From: an uncultured Rhodospirillaceae bacterium
GTDB taxonomy: Bacteria; Pseudomonadota; Alphaproteobacteria; Rhodospirillales; Casp-alpha2
Direction of reading: 5' to 3'
Length of the DNA stretch: 64,000 nucleotides
Assembly (NCBI GenBank): GCA_913030825.1
Contig: CAJWCU010000008.1
Location: 1 to 64,000, forward strand
Positions 20,119 to 29,284 of this stretch are shown here, piece after piece. The position numbers and the translations under genes are program-made. The notes beneath the pieces are model-generated. The model was not told where the DNA came from and searched no databases. It saw nothing but the letters and a program-made list of their open reading frames with translations. Each line of letters begins with the position of its first letter. Position 1 is the first letter of the stretch.

Positions 20119-21114
20119 ATGACCACCCCCCGCCCGATTTCCGACGGCGCGCTTTGGACGCGCGCCGACTTTCCCGAAACCCGTAGCTGGGTCCAGCCGC
20201 TGTCGCCCGGGATGAGCGCCGAATTGAAGACCGCCGTGGCAAAGGCCATGGCCGCCGGCGGCTCTCCCTATGACCTGACGCCGGACACCTTCGATCTGCC
20301 GGCCATGCGGCCCCTGCTTGCCGAAACCCGGCACCAGTTGGAAGAGGGTCGCGGCTTCGCCGTCATTGGCGATTTTCCGGTCGATGATTTCAGCTACGAC
20401 GAAAGCCTCTGGGCCTATTGCGGCCTGTCGTCCTATCTGGGCGAGATCACGGCCCAGGGACGCAGCGGCGACCGCTCCGTCGACGTCCTCGACAAGGGCA
20501 TTCCCTATAGCCATCAATCGCGCGGCTACAGCTCCAACAAGCTGCTGCCGTTCCATACGGACGGCTCGGACCGCGTCGGCCTGCTCTGCTTGGACACGGC
20601 GATGGAAGGTGGGCTGAGCATCCTGGTCTCGGCCCCGGCCGTCTACAACACGGTGGTCCGCGAACGCCCGGATCTGATGCCGATATACGAACGCGGGTTT
20701 TATCACCACCGCCGGGGCGAACAGCGGGACGACGAAAGCCCGATCTCGCCCAACCGTATTCCGGTGTTCGAGTTCTACAACGACCTGCTCCACTGCTTCT
20801 ACAACCGGAACCCCACGAACTGGGTCGAGAAGGAAGGCTTGAAGCTGTCTGCGGAAGAGGTCGAGGCGTTGGACTATTTCGATTCCGTCGTCGCCCGGCC
20901 GGAAATGCAGTTGCCCATGGAAATGCGCAAAGGCGACCTGCAGTTCGTCAACAACTTCGTCCTGTTGCATTCACGCACGGATTACGTCGATGGCCCGGAC
21001 CACCGGCGGCATCTGATCCGGCTCTGGTTGAACGACGATCAGTCGCGGCGGGTCGGTCCGACGACGCTGGACCTTTATGCCCCCGAACATTCGCGCAAGC
21101 GCGCCGCCGGGTGA
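20119..21114 (+). CDS. TauD/TfdA-family Fe(II)/2OG dioxygenase
   Basis: 331 aa; LPFHTDGSDRVGLLCLD (HxD), NNFVLLHSRTDYVDGPDHRRHLIRLWL (distal His/Arg). Confidence 0.85.
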   Translation: MTTPRPISDGALWTRADFPETRSWVQPLSPGMSAELKTAVAKAMAAGGSPYDLTPDTFDLPAMRPLLAETRHQLEEGRGFAVIGDFPVDDFSYDESLWAYCGLSSYLGEITAQGRSGDRSVDVLDKGIPYSHQSRGYSSNKLLPFHTDGSDRVGLLCLDTAMEGGLSILVSAPAVYNTVVRERPDLMPIYERGFYHHRRGEQRDDESPISPNRIPVFEFYNDLLHCFYNRNPTNWVEKEGLKLSAEEVEALDYFDSVVARPEMQLPMEMRKGDLQFVNNFVLLHSRTDYVDGPDHRRHLIRLWLNDDQSRRVGPTTLDLYAPEHSRKRAAG

Positions 21115-21129
21115 CCGGAGGGAGGTCGG

Positions 21130-21762
21130 CTAACTGCCGACGCCCATCCCCTGCACGAAATCGAGCAGGCCCGTCTGGCGGTCCTTCTTCAGGCGCTCCG
21201 CCCGCAGGATCGACTTCACACTCTCGACGCTCTTGTCGAGATCATCGTTGATGATGATGTAGTCGTACTCGGCATAGTGGCTCATTTCCGATTTGGCGCG
21301 CGCCATGCGGCCGGCGACAACTTCATCGGAATCCTGGCCCCGCCCCTTCAGGCGGCTTTCCAGTTCCTCAACGGACGGCGGCAAGATGAAGACACTGACC
21401 AGGTGCTCCTTGGCGCTCTCCTTAAGCTTGCTGGTTCCCTGCCAATCGACGTCGAACAACACGTCCTGCCCCGCATTCAGCGCTTCCCAGACAGGCTTCT
21501 TCGGCGTGCCGTAGGAATTGTCGAACACCGTGGCATGTTCCAGAAAGCCATCCTCGGCGACCATCCGGGCGAACGTCTCGGGCGAATAGAAATAGTAATC
21601 CTTGCCGTCGACCTCGCCCGGGCGCGGTGGGCGCGTGGTCGCCGAGACGGACATGACGATGCCTTCTTCCTCGGCCAGCAGGCGGCGGGAAATGCTGGTC
21701 TTGCCCGCACCGGACGGCGACGACAGCACCAGCATCATGCCACGGCGTGAAATATCGACCAT
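21130..21762 (-). CDS. gmk: Guanylate kinase
   Basis: RRGMMLVLSSPSGAGKTSISRRLL, SVSATTRPPRPGEVDGKDYYF, YDYIIINDDLDKSV. Confidence 0.96.
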   Translation of the reverse strand: MVDISRRGMMLVLSSPSGAGKTSISRRLLAEEEGIVMSVSATTRPPRPGEVDGKDYYFYSPETFARMVAEDGFLEHATVFDNSYGTPKKPVWEALNAGQDVLFDVDWQGTSKLKESAKEHLVSVFILPPSVEELESRLKGRGQDSDEVVAGRMARAKSEMSHYAEYDYIIINDDLDKSVESVKSILRAERLKKDRQTGLLDFVQGMGVGS

Positions 21763-21777
21763 TGGCCCGCCCCTTCG

Positions 21778-22671
21778 CTATTCGATGTTCTGGACCTGCT
21801 CGCGGAGCTGGTCGATCACGGTCTTAAGGTCGAGGCCGATCGCCGTCAGATCCGTATCCGGCGACTTCGAGCAAAGCGTGTTGGCCTCGCGGTTGAATTC
21901 CTGGCAGAGGAAATCCAGGCGGCGCCCGACGGGGCCGTCGGCCTTCTCCAGCATTTCACGGGCAGCCGCCGTATGGGCGATCAGCCGGTCCAATTCCTCG
22001 CGGATATCGGCCTTGGTCATCAGCATCGCCGCTTCCTGCGCCAGACGCTCCTCCGGCATGCCGGGATTGTCGTCGATCAGGCGTTGGACCTGTTCGTTCA
22101 AACGCTGGCGGATGGCCTCCGGCTGTGTCCCGGCAACCGTGGCGGCACGTTCGGTCAGACCCGCGACCTGGTCGATCTGGCCCGTCATGACGGCAAGAAG
22201 GCGCCTGCCTTCCTCGGCACGCATTGCGGCGAGGCCGTCGAGCGCCTTGTCCAGATCCGCCATCATCGCCTTGGCGATGCGCTCGAACGCGTCTTCGGCC
22301 ATCACCTCGTCGACCGGCTCAATCACGCCGCGCAGGCCCAGGATACCGTCTAGGCTGGGCGGCCCGGCGTTCGGGACCTCTTTCGCCAGGGCGTCCATGC
22401 GGCCGACGACCTGGGCGAGGAAGTCTTCGTTGATGCGGTAGGCCCCGCCACCGCCTTCGCGACGGGTCTGCAGATTCACGGAAACGCTGCCGCGTTTGAA
22501 TTTCTTGCCTACCCGGGCGCGGACCTGGGGGTCCAGGGATTCGTAGCCCGGAGGCGGCCGGAACCGCAGATCCAGGCCCTTGGCGTTGACGCTGCGGATT
22601 TCCCAAACCCAGGCGTGATCGTCGAGACCGCCTTCGGTCCGAGCAAATCCGGTCATTGAGTTGATGGCCAA
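21778..22671 (-). CDS. yicC: YicC-family endoribonuclease-like protein
   Basis: SMTGFARTEGG...ELDRLIAHTAAAREMLEKADGPVGRRLDFLCQEFNREANTLCSKSPD; likely TTG start at 22671 preceded by AAAAGGA (ATG at 22656 also possible). Confidence 0.92.
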   Translation of the reverse strand: MAINSMTGFARTEGGLDDHAWVWEIRSVNAKGLDLRFRPPPGYESLDPQVRARVGKKFKRGSVSVNLQTRREGGGGAYRINEDFLAQVVGRMDALAKEVPNAGPPSLDGILGLRGVIEPVDEVMAEDAFERIAKAMMADLDKALDGLAAMRAEEGRRLLAVMTGQIDQVAGLTERAATVAGTQPEAIRQRLNEQVQRLIDDNPGMPEERLAQEAAMLMTKADIREELDRLIAHTAAAREMLEKADGPVGRRLDFLCQEFNREANTLCSKSPDTDLTAIGLDLKTVIDQLREQVQNIE

Positions 22672-22809
22672 GCTGCGTTCCTTTTCCGTGTGGTCGTGAA
22701 CGTTGCGAACCTTATACCGACCCCATGGCACGCCAACAAGCGGCCCGCATCTGCCGGTCGCGGCCGTCGCCTCTTCCCATCGGCCCTACCGGCCCCCTAT
22801 AACCGGGGG

Positions 22810-23583
22810 ATGAGCCTGGAACATCCGAAAACCATTTTGATCACCGGCGGGTCCAGCGGCATCGGGCATGCCCTGGCGCTAGCCTATGCCGGGCACGGCG
22901 TCACGCTCTACGTCTCCGGTCGCGACAAGGACCGCGTCGAAGCCGTGGCCGAAGAATGCCGCGCCCGGGGCGCGACGGCCGAGGGCCGAGTCATCGACGT
23001 GACGGACGCCGATGCCATGGCGGCCTGGATCGCGGATGCCGACGGCAAGACGCCGCTCGACCTCGTCATCGCGAACGCCGGCATCACCAATTCAACTTCG
23101 GGCCTGAAAGACGGTCCGGAGCGGACTCGTCGGATTCTCTCCGTGAATATCGACGGCGTGGTCAACACGATGCTGCCGGCCCTGGCCGCCATGGACTCCC
23201 GTGGGCGGGGCCAGGCCGCGATCGTCGCCTCGATCGCCGGGTTCAGAGGGCTGCCGACGTCGTCCGCCTATTCGGCCTCGAAAGCCGCGGTGAAGGCCTG
23301 GGGCGAAGCCCTGCGCGGCGAACGTCTGGCGACCGGCGTGCGGGTCAACGTGATCTGCCCGGGTTGGGTCGAAAGCCGGATCAGCCAGAACAACACCTTC
23401 GACATGCCGTTCCTGATGCCCGCCGATGCCGCCGCCGCCGCGATCCGCCGGGGGCTGGCGCGGGACAAGGCCCGCATCGTCTTCCCCTGGCCCATGCACC
23501 TGGCGGCCTGGCTGCTCGGCGCCCTGCCCCCGTCCTGGACGGATTCCCTCCTTCACCGCGCCATGCGTGGACGGGAGTGGTAG
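22810..23583 (+). CDS. SDR-family oxidoreductase
   Basis: ATG at 22810; KTILITGGSSGIGHALALAYAG, YSASKAAVKAWGEALR. Confidence 0.9.
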   Translation: MSLEHPKTILITGGSSGIGHALALAYAGHGVTLYVSGRDKDRVEAVAEECRARGATAEGRVIDVTDADAMAAWIADADGKTPLDLVIANAGITNSTSGLKDGPERTRRILSVNIDGVVNTMLPALAAMDSRGRGQAAIVASIAGFRGLPTSSAYSASKAAVKAWGEALRGERLATGVRVNVICPGWVESRISQNNTFDMPFLMPADAAAAAIRRGLARDKARIVFPWPMHLAAWLLGALPPSWTDSLLHRAMRGREW

Positions 23584-23629
23584 AGGTGCGAGAGTACTCG
23601 AAGGATTGGGGCACCGCCGTCAGGTCGGC

Positions 23630-24613
23630 TTAGCGGCTCTGACGCTTGATCCGCCGCCATTTGGCGACGTTGCGGTTATGTTCGTTCAAGGTCTTGGAGA
23701 ATGCGTGTCCGCCGGTCCCGTCCGCGACGAAATAGAGCGCGTCCGTCTCCTCCGGGTGCATGACGGCTTCGATCGCCGCCTGCCCGACGTTGGCGATCGG
23801 CGTCGGCGGCAAGCCGGAGATCACGTAGGTGTTGTAGGCGGTGGCACCCTCCAGGTCTGCGCGGGTCAACTCCCGGTCGAGCGGCTGTTCACCGCGGGTA
23901 ATGCCGTAGATCACCGTCGGATCGGATTGCAATTTCATGCCGCGTTTCAGGCGGTTGATGAACACCCCCGCGACGCGCGGACGCTCCGCCGCGACCCCGG
24001 TCTCCTTTTCAACGATGGAGGCCAGGACCAAGGCTTCCTCGGGACTGTTCAGCGGCAGCCCTTCCGACCGCCCCGTCCAGGCTTTTTCCAAGGCGGCGTC
24101 CAGGGCCTTTTCCATGCGCCGCACGGCCTGCACCTTGGTGTCGTAGTAGGCGTAGTGGTATGTCTCGGGCAGTAGGTGCCCTTCGTCCGGCGCCGGCGGT
24201 AACGGCCCCATCAGACCCTCCGCCTTATCGACGATGGCCAGCGCCTCGACGACCGTTAGCCCCTCCGGCACGGTGAAACTGCGTGACACCGTCTCGCCCT
24301 TGGTCAGGACGGTCAGAACCTCATAAATGCTGGCCTTGGCGGGAATTGTGAATTCGCCGGATTTCAGGCTGCGGTCGGCCTGTTTGATGCGCGCGGCCAG
24401 GCGGAACACCCAATCCGATTCAATGACGCCCTGATCGACCAACGTCTGGGCGATGGACTGGATACCGCTGCCGGGCGGCACCAGGACGACCTGATCCGTT
24501 TGATGGGGGCCGGGGCCGGAAACCTTGTTCTGAAACCAGATCCAACCGCCGAACATCACATCGGCGATCACGATGAACAGGACAACGGCAATGACGGTGG
24601 AGCGGCGGCTCAT
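23630..24613 (-). CDS. mltG: Endolytic transglycosylase MltG
   Basis: YceG family: single N-terminal TM, LASIVEKETGVAAERPRVAGVFINRLKRGMKLQSDPTVIYG. Confidence 0.95.
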   Translation of the reverse strand: MSRRSTVIAVVLFIVIADVMFGGWIWFQNKVSGPGPHQTDQVVLVPPGSGIQSIAQTLVDQGVIESDWVFRLAARIKQADRSLKSGEFTIPAKASIYEVLTVLTKGETVSRSFTVPEGLTVVEALAIVDKAEGLMGPLPPAPDEGHLLPETYHYAYYDTKVQAVRRMEKALDAALEKAWTGRSEGLPLNSPEEALVLASIVEKETGVAAERPRVAGVFINRLKRGMKLQSDPTVIYGITRGEQPLDRELTRADLEGATAYNTYVISGLPPTPIANVGQAAIEAVMHPEETDALYFVADGTGGHAFSKTLNEHNRNVAKWRRIKRQSR

Positions 24614-24628
24614 CCCGGTATTCTAAGG

Positions 24629-25894
24629 CTAGTCGACGGCCTTGAACACCAGCGAGGCATTGGTGCCACCGAACCCGAAGGAATTCGACAGCGCCGCGCG
24701 GATTTTGCGCTCCTTCGGCTGGTGCGGAACCAAATCCACGCCCTGACAGGCGTCCGACGGATTGTCGAGGTTCAGGGTCGGCGGAATAATGCTGTTGTTC
24801 ATGGCGAGGATCGAATAGATCGCCTCGACCGCACCGGCGGCGCCCAACAAATGCCCGACGGCCGACTTCGTCGAGGACATGGAAATGTCCTTGATCGCAT
24901 CGCCGAACACGCGCTTCACAGCACCCAATTCGATTTCGTCGCCAAGCGGCGTCGACGTGCCATGGGCGTTGACGTAGTCGATGTCTTCCGGGTTGAGACC
25001 GGCCCGCTTCAACGCGGCCGACATGCAGCGGTAGGCACCGTCGCCGTCTTCGGCCGGGGCGGTGATGTGATGGGCATCGCCCGACATGCCGTAGCCGACG
25101 ACTTCGGCGTAAATCTTGGCGCCGCGCTTCTTGGCGTGCTCCAGTTCTTCCAGCACGACCACCCCGGCGCCGTCACCCATGACGAAACCGTCGCGGTCCT
25201 TGTCCCACGGGCGGGAGGCCTTTTCCGGCGTGTCGTTGAACCCGGTCGATAGGGCCCGGGCGGAACAGAACCCGGCGACGCCCAACGGGCAGATCGCGGC
25301 TTCGGCGCCACCGGCAACCATCACGTCGGCGTCTTCCCACATGATGATGCGGGCGGCGTCGCCGATGGCATGGGCACCGGTCGAACAGGCCGTCACGACG
25401 GCATGGTTCGGCCCCTTGAAGCCGTAACGGATCGACACATGACCCGAGACCAGATTGATCAGCGAGGCGGGAATGAAGAACGGGCTGAGACGCCGGGCAC
25501 GGCCTTCGTGGACGGTGATCGCACCGGAAGAGATTTCCGGCAGACCGCCGATACCAGAGCCGATCAGGACGCCGGTTTTCCAGCGGTCCTCGTCGGCGTC
25601 CGGCTTCCATCCGGAATCCTCGATCGCCTGAATGGCGGCGGCCATCCCGTAGATGATGAAGGAATCCATGCGGCGCTGGTCCTTGGTCGGAACCCAGTCT
25701 TCCGCATTGAAGGTCCCGTCCGACCCGTCACCGGTCGGAACGGTCCCGCCGATCTTGGCCGGCAGATCGTATTCATCGAAGCCCTCGAGCCTACGAATGC
25801 CCGATTGCCCGTTCAACAGGCGCGACCAGTTCGTCTCGACACCGCTGCCGAGCGAATTGACGATACCTAGTCCGGTAACGACGACGCGTCTCAT
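24629..25894 (-). CDS. fabF: Beta-ketoacyl-ACP synthase II
   Basis: MRRVVVTGLGIVNSLGSGVETNW, VTACSTGAHAIGDA, NAHGTSTPLGDEIE, KSAVGHLLGAAGAVEAI. Confidence 0.97.
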   Translation of the reverse strand: MRRVVVTGLGIVNSLGSGVETNWSRLLNGQSGIRRLEGFDEYDLPAKIGGTVPTGDGSDGTFNAEDWVPTKDQRRMDSFIIYGMAAAIQAIEDSGWKPDADEDRWKTGVLIGSGIGGLPEISSGAITVHEGRARRLSPFFIPASLINLVSGHVSIRYGFKGPNHAVVTACSTGAHAIGDAARIIMWEDADVMVAGGAEAAICPLGVAGFCSARALSTGFNDTPEKASRPWDKDRDGFVMGDGAGVVVLEELEHAKKRGAKIYAEVVGYGMSGDAHHITAPAEDGDGAYRCMSAALKRAGLNPEDIDYVNAHGTSTPLGDEIELGAVKRVFGDAIKDISMSSTKSAVGHLLGAAGAVEAIYSILAMNNSIIPPTLNLDNPSDACQGVDLVPHQPKERKIRAALSNSFGFGGTNASLVFKAVD

Positions 25895-25970
25895 ATCAGA
25901 TTTCACACCCGCCCAAGGGGCGCACCGGCCCCCAAGGGGGCGGGCGCCGAAGGGGACGAATCGCTCGCGA

Positions 25971-26204
25971 TTACTGCTGCGATTCGATGAAGTCGATGGC
26001 GTCCTTGATGGTCAGGATCTTTTCGGCCGCATCATCGGGAATTTCGATGCCGAACTCTTCTTCGAAGGCCATGACCAACTCAACCGTGTCGAGGCTGTCC
26101 GCGCCCAGATCGTCGATAAAGTTAGCATTTTCAACAACTTTGGCTTCGTCCACACCGAGGTGGTCGTGGACGATTTTCTTCACGCGATCAGCAACATCAC
26201 TCAT
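25971..26204 (-). CDS. acpP: Acyl carrier protein
   Basis: 77 aa with [25 protein letters not shown] phosphopantetheine site. Confidence 0.98.
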   Translation of the reverse strand: MSDVADRVKKIVHDHLGVDEAKVVENANFIDDLGADSLDTVELVMAFEEEFGIEIPDDAAEKILTIKDAIDFIESQQ

Positions 26205-26399
26205 GTTAATTCCCCTAAAGGTTCCCTAATTATTCGCTCAGGAAATAAGGTTGAAATTCGGATTTCGGCGGCAGGATTTCTGGGGCCGCGGACCAAGTTC
26301 GCCCGCTTCCTATCACACTTCGAACTCGTTTGACCAGCACCAGAACGCAGCTTTGTCGATTGGCCTTTCACACCTGCGTGACACGGGCAATGACGACCG

Positions 26400-27137
26400 T
26401 CAGATCATCGCCATCCCGCCGTTCACATGCATCGTCTGGCCCGTCACATAGGCCGCTTCGTCGCTTGCCAGATAAAGGGCGGCGGCGGCGATCTCTTCCG
26501 AGGTGCCCATGCGGCCGGCCGGAATGGCACCCATGATGCTTTCCTTCTGGGCGTCCGTCAGTTCGTCGGTCATCGCCGTGGCGATGAACCCGGGGGCGAT
26601 GCAGTTGACGGTCACGCCCCGCGCGGCGACTTCCTGGGCCAACGATTTGCTCATGCCGATCATGCCGGCCTTGGAGGCCGCGTAATTGACTTGGCCCGCG
26701 TTGCCGGTGACGCCGACGATCGAGGTGATCCCGATGATCCGTCCCTGGCGCTTCTTCATCATGCCGCGCAGGACCGCGCGGGACAGCCGAAAGGCCGCGG
26801 TCAGATTGACGTCGACGACCTCCTGCCAATCCTCGTCCTTCATCCGCATCATCAGGGTGTCGCGGGTCAGACCCGCGTTGTTGATCAGGATGTCGATGCC
26901 GCCCATCGCCGCCTCGGCGTCGGCGGCCAGTTTGTCCGTGCCCTCGGCCGACGACAGATCGGCCGGGATGACATAAACGCGGTCGCCCAGTTCGGCGGCC
27001 AGCGGCTCCATGGCTTCGACGCGGCGGCCGGACAACGCGACCGTGGCGCCCGCACCATGCAAGGCACGCGCGATGGCGCCGCCGATACCGCCGGAGGCGC
27101 CGGTGACCAGAGCGGTTTTTCCCGTAAGATCGAACAT
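26400..27137 (-). CDS. fabG: 3-oxoacyl-ACP reductase
   Basis: ATG at 27137 (MFDLTGKTALVTGASGGIGGAIARAL...YAASKAGMIGMSKSLAQEVAARGVTVN); fab operon context. Confidence 0.96.
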   Translation of the reverse strand: MFDLTGKTALVTGASGGIGGAIARALHGAGATVALSGRRVEAMEPLAAELGDRVYVIPADLSSAEGTDKLAADAEAAMGGIDILINNAGLTRDTLMMRMKDEDWQEVVDVNLTAAFRLSRAVLRGMMKKRQGRIIGITSIVGVTGNAGQVNYAASKAGMIGMSKSLAQEVAARGVTVNCIAPGFIATAMTDELTDAQKESIMGAIPAGRMGTSEEIAAAALYLASDEAAYVTGQTMHVNGGMAMI

Positions 27138-27178
27138 TCCGATGTTCCCTCTTTCCTTATGGTTATAAAGCGGCGGCC

Positions 27179-28138
27179 CTACAGAGAAGCGAGGAAGGCC
27201 TCGACCTCTTCCGGCGTACCGACATTGACGACGGAAAGCTCGCGGTCGATGCGCCGCGCCAAGCCGGCCAGAATCTTGCCCGAGCCGACCTCGACCAACG
27301 TATCGACGCCCTGGGCTTTCAACTGTTCGACGCATTCGCGCCAGCGCACCATGCCGGTCACCTGTTCGACCAACAAGCGCTTGATCTCGGCCGGGTCCTC
27401 CACCGGGGCCGCCGTGACGTTGGCCATCACGGGCACGGCCGGGGCGTTGATCGCGACGGCGCCCAGCGCTTCGTCCATGGCGTCTGCGGCGGGCTGCATC
27501 AGGGCACAATGGAACGGGGCGGAAACCGGCAGCAGAACCGCCCGCTTAGCGCCCGCTTCCTTGGCCAGTTCGGTCGCCCGTTCAACGGCGGCGGTGGAGC
27601 CGGAAATCACGATCTGGCCCGGCGCATTGTCGTTGCCGGCTTGGCAGACCTCGCCCTCGGTCGCCTGGGGGACGGCCATGGCGCCTTCGCAGACCTTTTC
27701 GACGGCATCCATCTCAAGGCCCATCAGCGCCGCCATGGCGCCCTGCCCCACGGGCACGGCCTTTTGCATTTCGGTGCCGCGGGTTTTCAGCAGCCGCGCC
27801 GTATCGGCCAGGGTAAATGTCCCCGCCGCGGCCAGGGCCGAATATTCGCCCAGCGAATGCCCCGCGACGAAATCCGCGCGCGCCGTCAGGTCGAACCCAC
27901 CCTCGGCCTTGAGCACCGCCATCACGGCCATGCTGGCGGTCATGATCGCGGGCTGCGCGTTGGCCGTCAGGGTCAACTCGTCCTCGGGTCCTTCGAACAT
28001 GATCTTGGAAAGGTTCTGCTTGAGCGTTTCGTCCACTTCCTCGTGGACCTCGCGGGCGGCGGCGAAGGCGTCGTAGATGTCCTTGCCCATACCCACGGTC
28101 TGGGAACCCTGTCCCGGGAAAATCAGCGCGCGTGCCAT
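27179..28138 (-). CDS. fabD: Malonyl-CoA:ACP malonyltransferase
   Basis: ATG at 28138; MARALIFPGQGSQTVGMGKD, FVAGHSLGEYSALAAAG. Confidence 0.97.
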   Translation of the reverse strand: MARALIFPGQGSQTVGMGKDIYDAFAAAREVHEEVDETLKQNLSKIMFEGPEDELTLTANAQPAIMTASMAVMAVLKAEGGFDLTARADFVAGHSLGEYSALAAAGTFTLADTARLLKTRGTEMQKAVPVGQGAMAALMGLEMDAVEKVCEGAMAVPQATEGEVCQAGNDNAPGQIVISGSTAAVERATELAKEAGAKRAVLLPVSAPFHCALMQPAADAMDEALGAVAINAPAVPVMANVTAAPVEDPAEIKRLLVEQVTGMVRWRECVEQLKAQGVDTLVEVGSGKILAGLARRIDRELSVVNVGTPEEVEAFLASL

Positions 28139-28379
28139 GTGAGCGACTGTGCTCCTTATCATTATATATTCGGGGCGAGAGGTATTGCCGCCCCGCCCGT
28201 TACCTGTCAAGGGCCCGCGCCGCCCGTGGGCGGCTGTCCCCTCCCATGTTCTGCGCCAGCCTCTTCGCGTGCCCGGTTGCCCCGCCACCCGAGGGTCTTT
28301 CCATCGGCCGCGTCAGAACCCCGCCATGGTAGCCTGCCGAACCCCTCCGGGCCATGCGAAACGCCGATTTTCTGCGTGC

Positions 28380-28407
28380 TTGCGCCATATCCCGGAATGT
28401 GTATAGT
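28380..28407 (+). promoter_or_regulatory. Candidate rpsF promoter TTGCGC-16-TATAGT
   Basis: -35 at 28380-28385 and -10 at 28402-28407, about 100 nt upstream of rpsF. Confidence 0.5.
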
Positions 28408-28510
28408 GCGCCGCCTCGGGGCAAATTCCCCGACCTCCTTGTCGGTCAGGAAACGATATGGCCGGCTATGCCTCCATGGTGGAGGCTGAGACAAGCCAAA
28501 GGGAGCTTAT

Positions 28511-28978
28511 ATGCCTTATTACGAGAGCGTGTTTATCGCGCGACCCGACATCTCGTCCGCACAGGTCGACGGTCTGGTCGAAACCTTCGAAAAAGCCATC
28601 AACGGCGGCGGCGGCAGCATCCAGAAAAAAGAATACTGGGGCCTGCGCAACCTCTCCTTCCGTATCAAGAAGAACCGCAAAGGGCATTACATGCTCATGA
28701 ACATCGACGCGCCGGCCGATGCCGTCGCCGAGATGGAGCGCCAGATGCGGATCAACGAAGACGTCATGCGCCACCTGACCCTGCGCGTCGATGAACTGGA
28801 AGAAGGTCCGTCGATCATCGTCCAGAACAAAGACCGTGGCGACGACCGCCCGCGCCGTGGCCCGCGCCCGGACCGGGGCGACCGTCCCGACCGTGGTGAC
28901 CGTCCCGATCGGGGCGACCGCGCACCGCGCCAGGAAGCATCCGACGACAAATCCAGCGATAAGGGAGGCGACGAATGA
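28511..28978 (+). CDS. rpsF: 30S ribosomal protein S6 with repetitive charged C-terminal tail
   Basis: [30 protein letters not shown]...[22 protein letters not shown]; tail [29 protein letters not shown]. Confidence 0.97.
   Translation: MPYYESVFIARPDISSAQVDGLVETFEKAINGGGGSIQKKEYWGLRNLSFRIKKNRKGHYMLMNIDAPADAVAEMERQMRINEDVMRHLTLRVDELEEGPSIIVQNKDRGDDRPRRGPRPDRGDRPDRGDRPDRGDRAPRQEASDDKSSDKGGDE
28871..28924 (+). repeat. Three imperfect 18-bp tandem repeats inside rpsF (encode DRGDRP units)
   Basis: gaccggggcgaccgtccc / gaccgtggtgaccgtccc / gatcggggcgaccgcgca. Confidence 0.9.
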
Positions 28979-29235
28979 AACCCGCACCCGTGAGAGCATC
29001 CGGCCGGGGCAATCGCCCGGTCTTCAACCGTCGCCGCAAGAGCTGCCCGTTCGCCGGGCCGAACGCGCCGAAGATCGATTACAAGGACACGCGCCTGCTG
29101 GGCCGCTTCATTTCAGAACGCGGCAAGATCGTGCCGTCCCGCATCACCGCCGTTTCCAACAAGAAACAGCGTGAGCTGGCGAAGGCGATCAAACGGGCCC
29201 GGTTCCTTGGCTTGCTTCCGTACGTCGTGAAGTAA
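28975..29235 (+). CDS. rpsR: 30S ribosomal protein S18
   Basis: [69 protein letters not shown] overlap with rpsF. Confidence 0.98.
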   Translation: MKPAPVRASGRGNRPVFNRRRKSCPFAGPNAPKIDYKDTRLLGRFISERGKIVPSRITAVSNKKQRELAKAIKRARFLGLLPYVVK

Positions 29236-29284
29236 CGAGGAGAGGGCTCCCCCAGGAATCCTTGGGTTCCGGGAGCATGACCCG

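Noticed and set aside
28871-28924. Short regular repeats considered as a CRISPR-like array
   Set aside because: Contiguous 18-bp repeats in frame within rpsF with no spacers; protein-coding tandem repeat.
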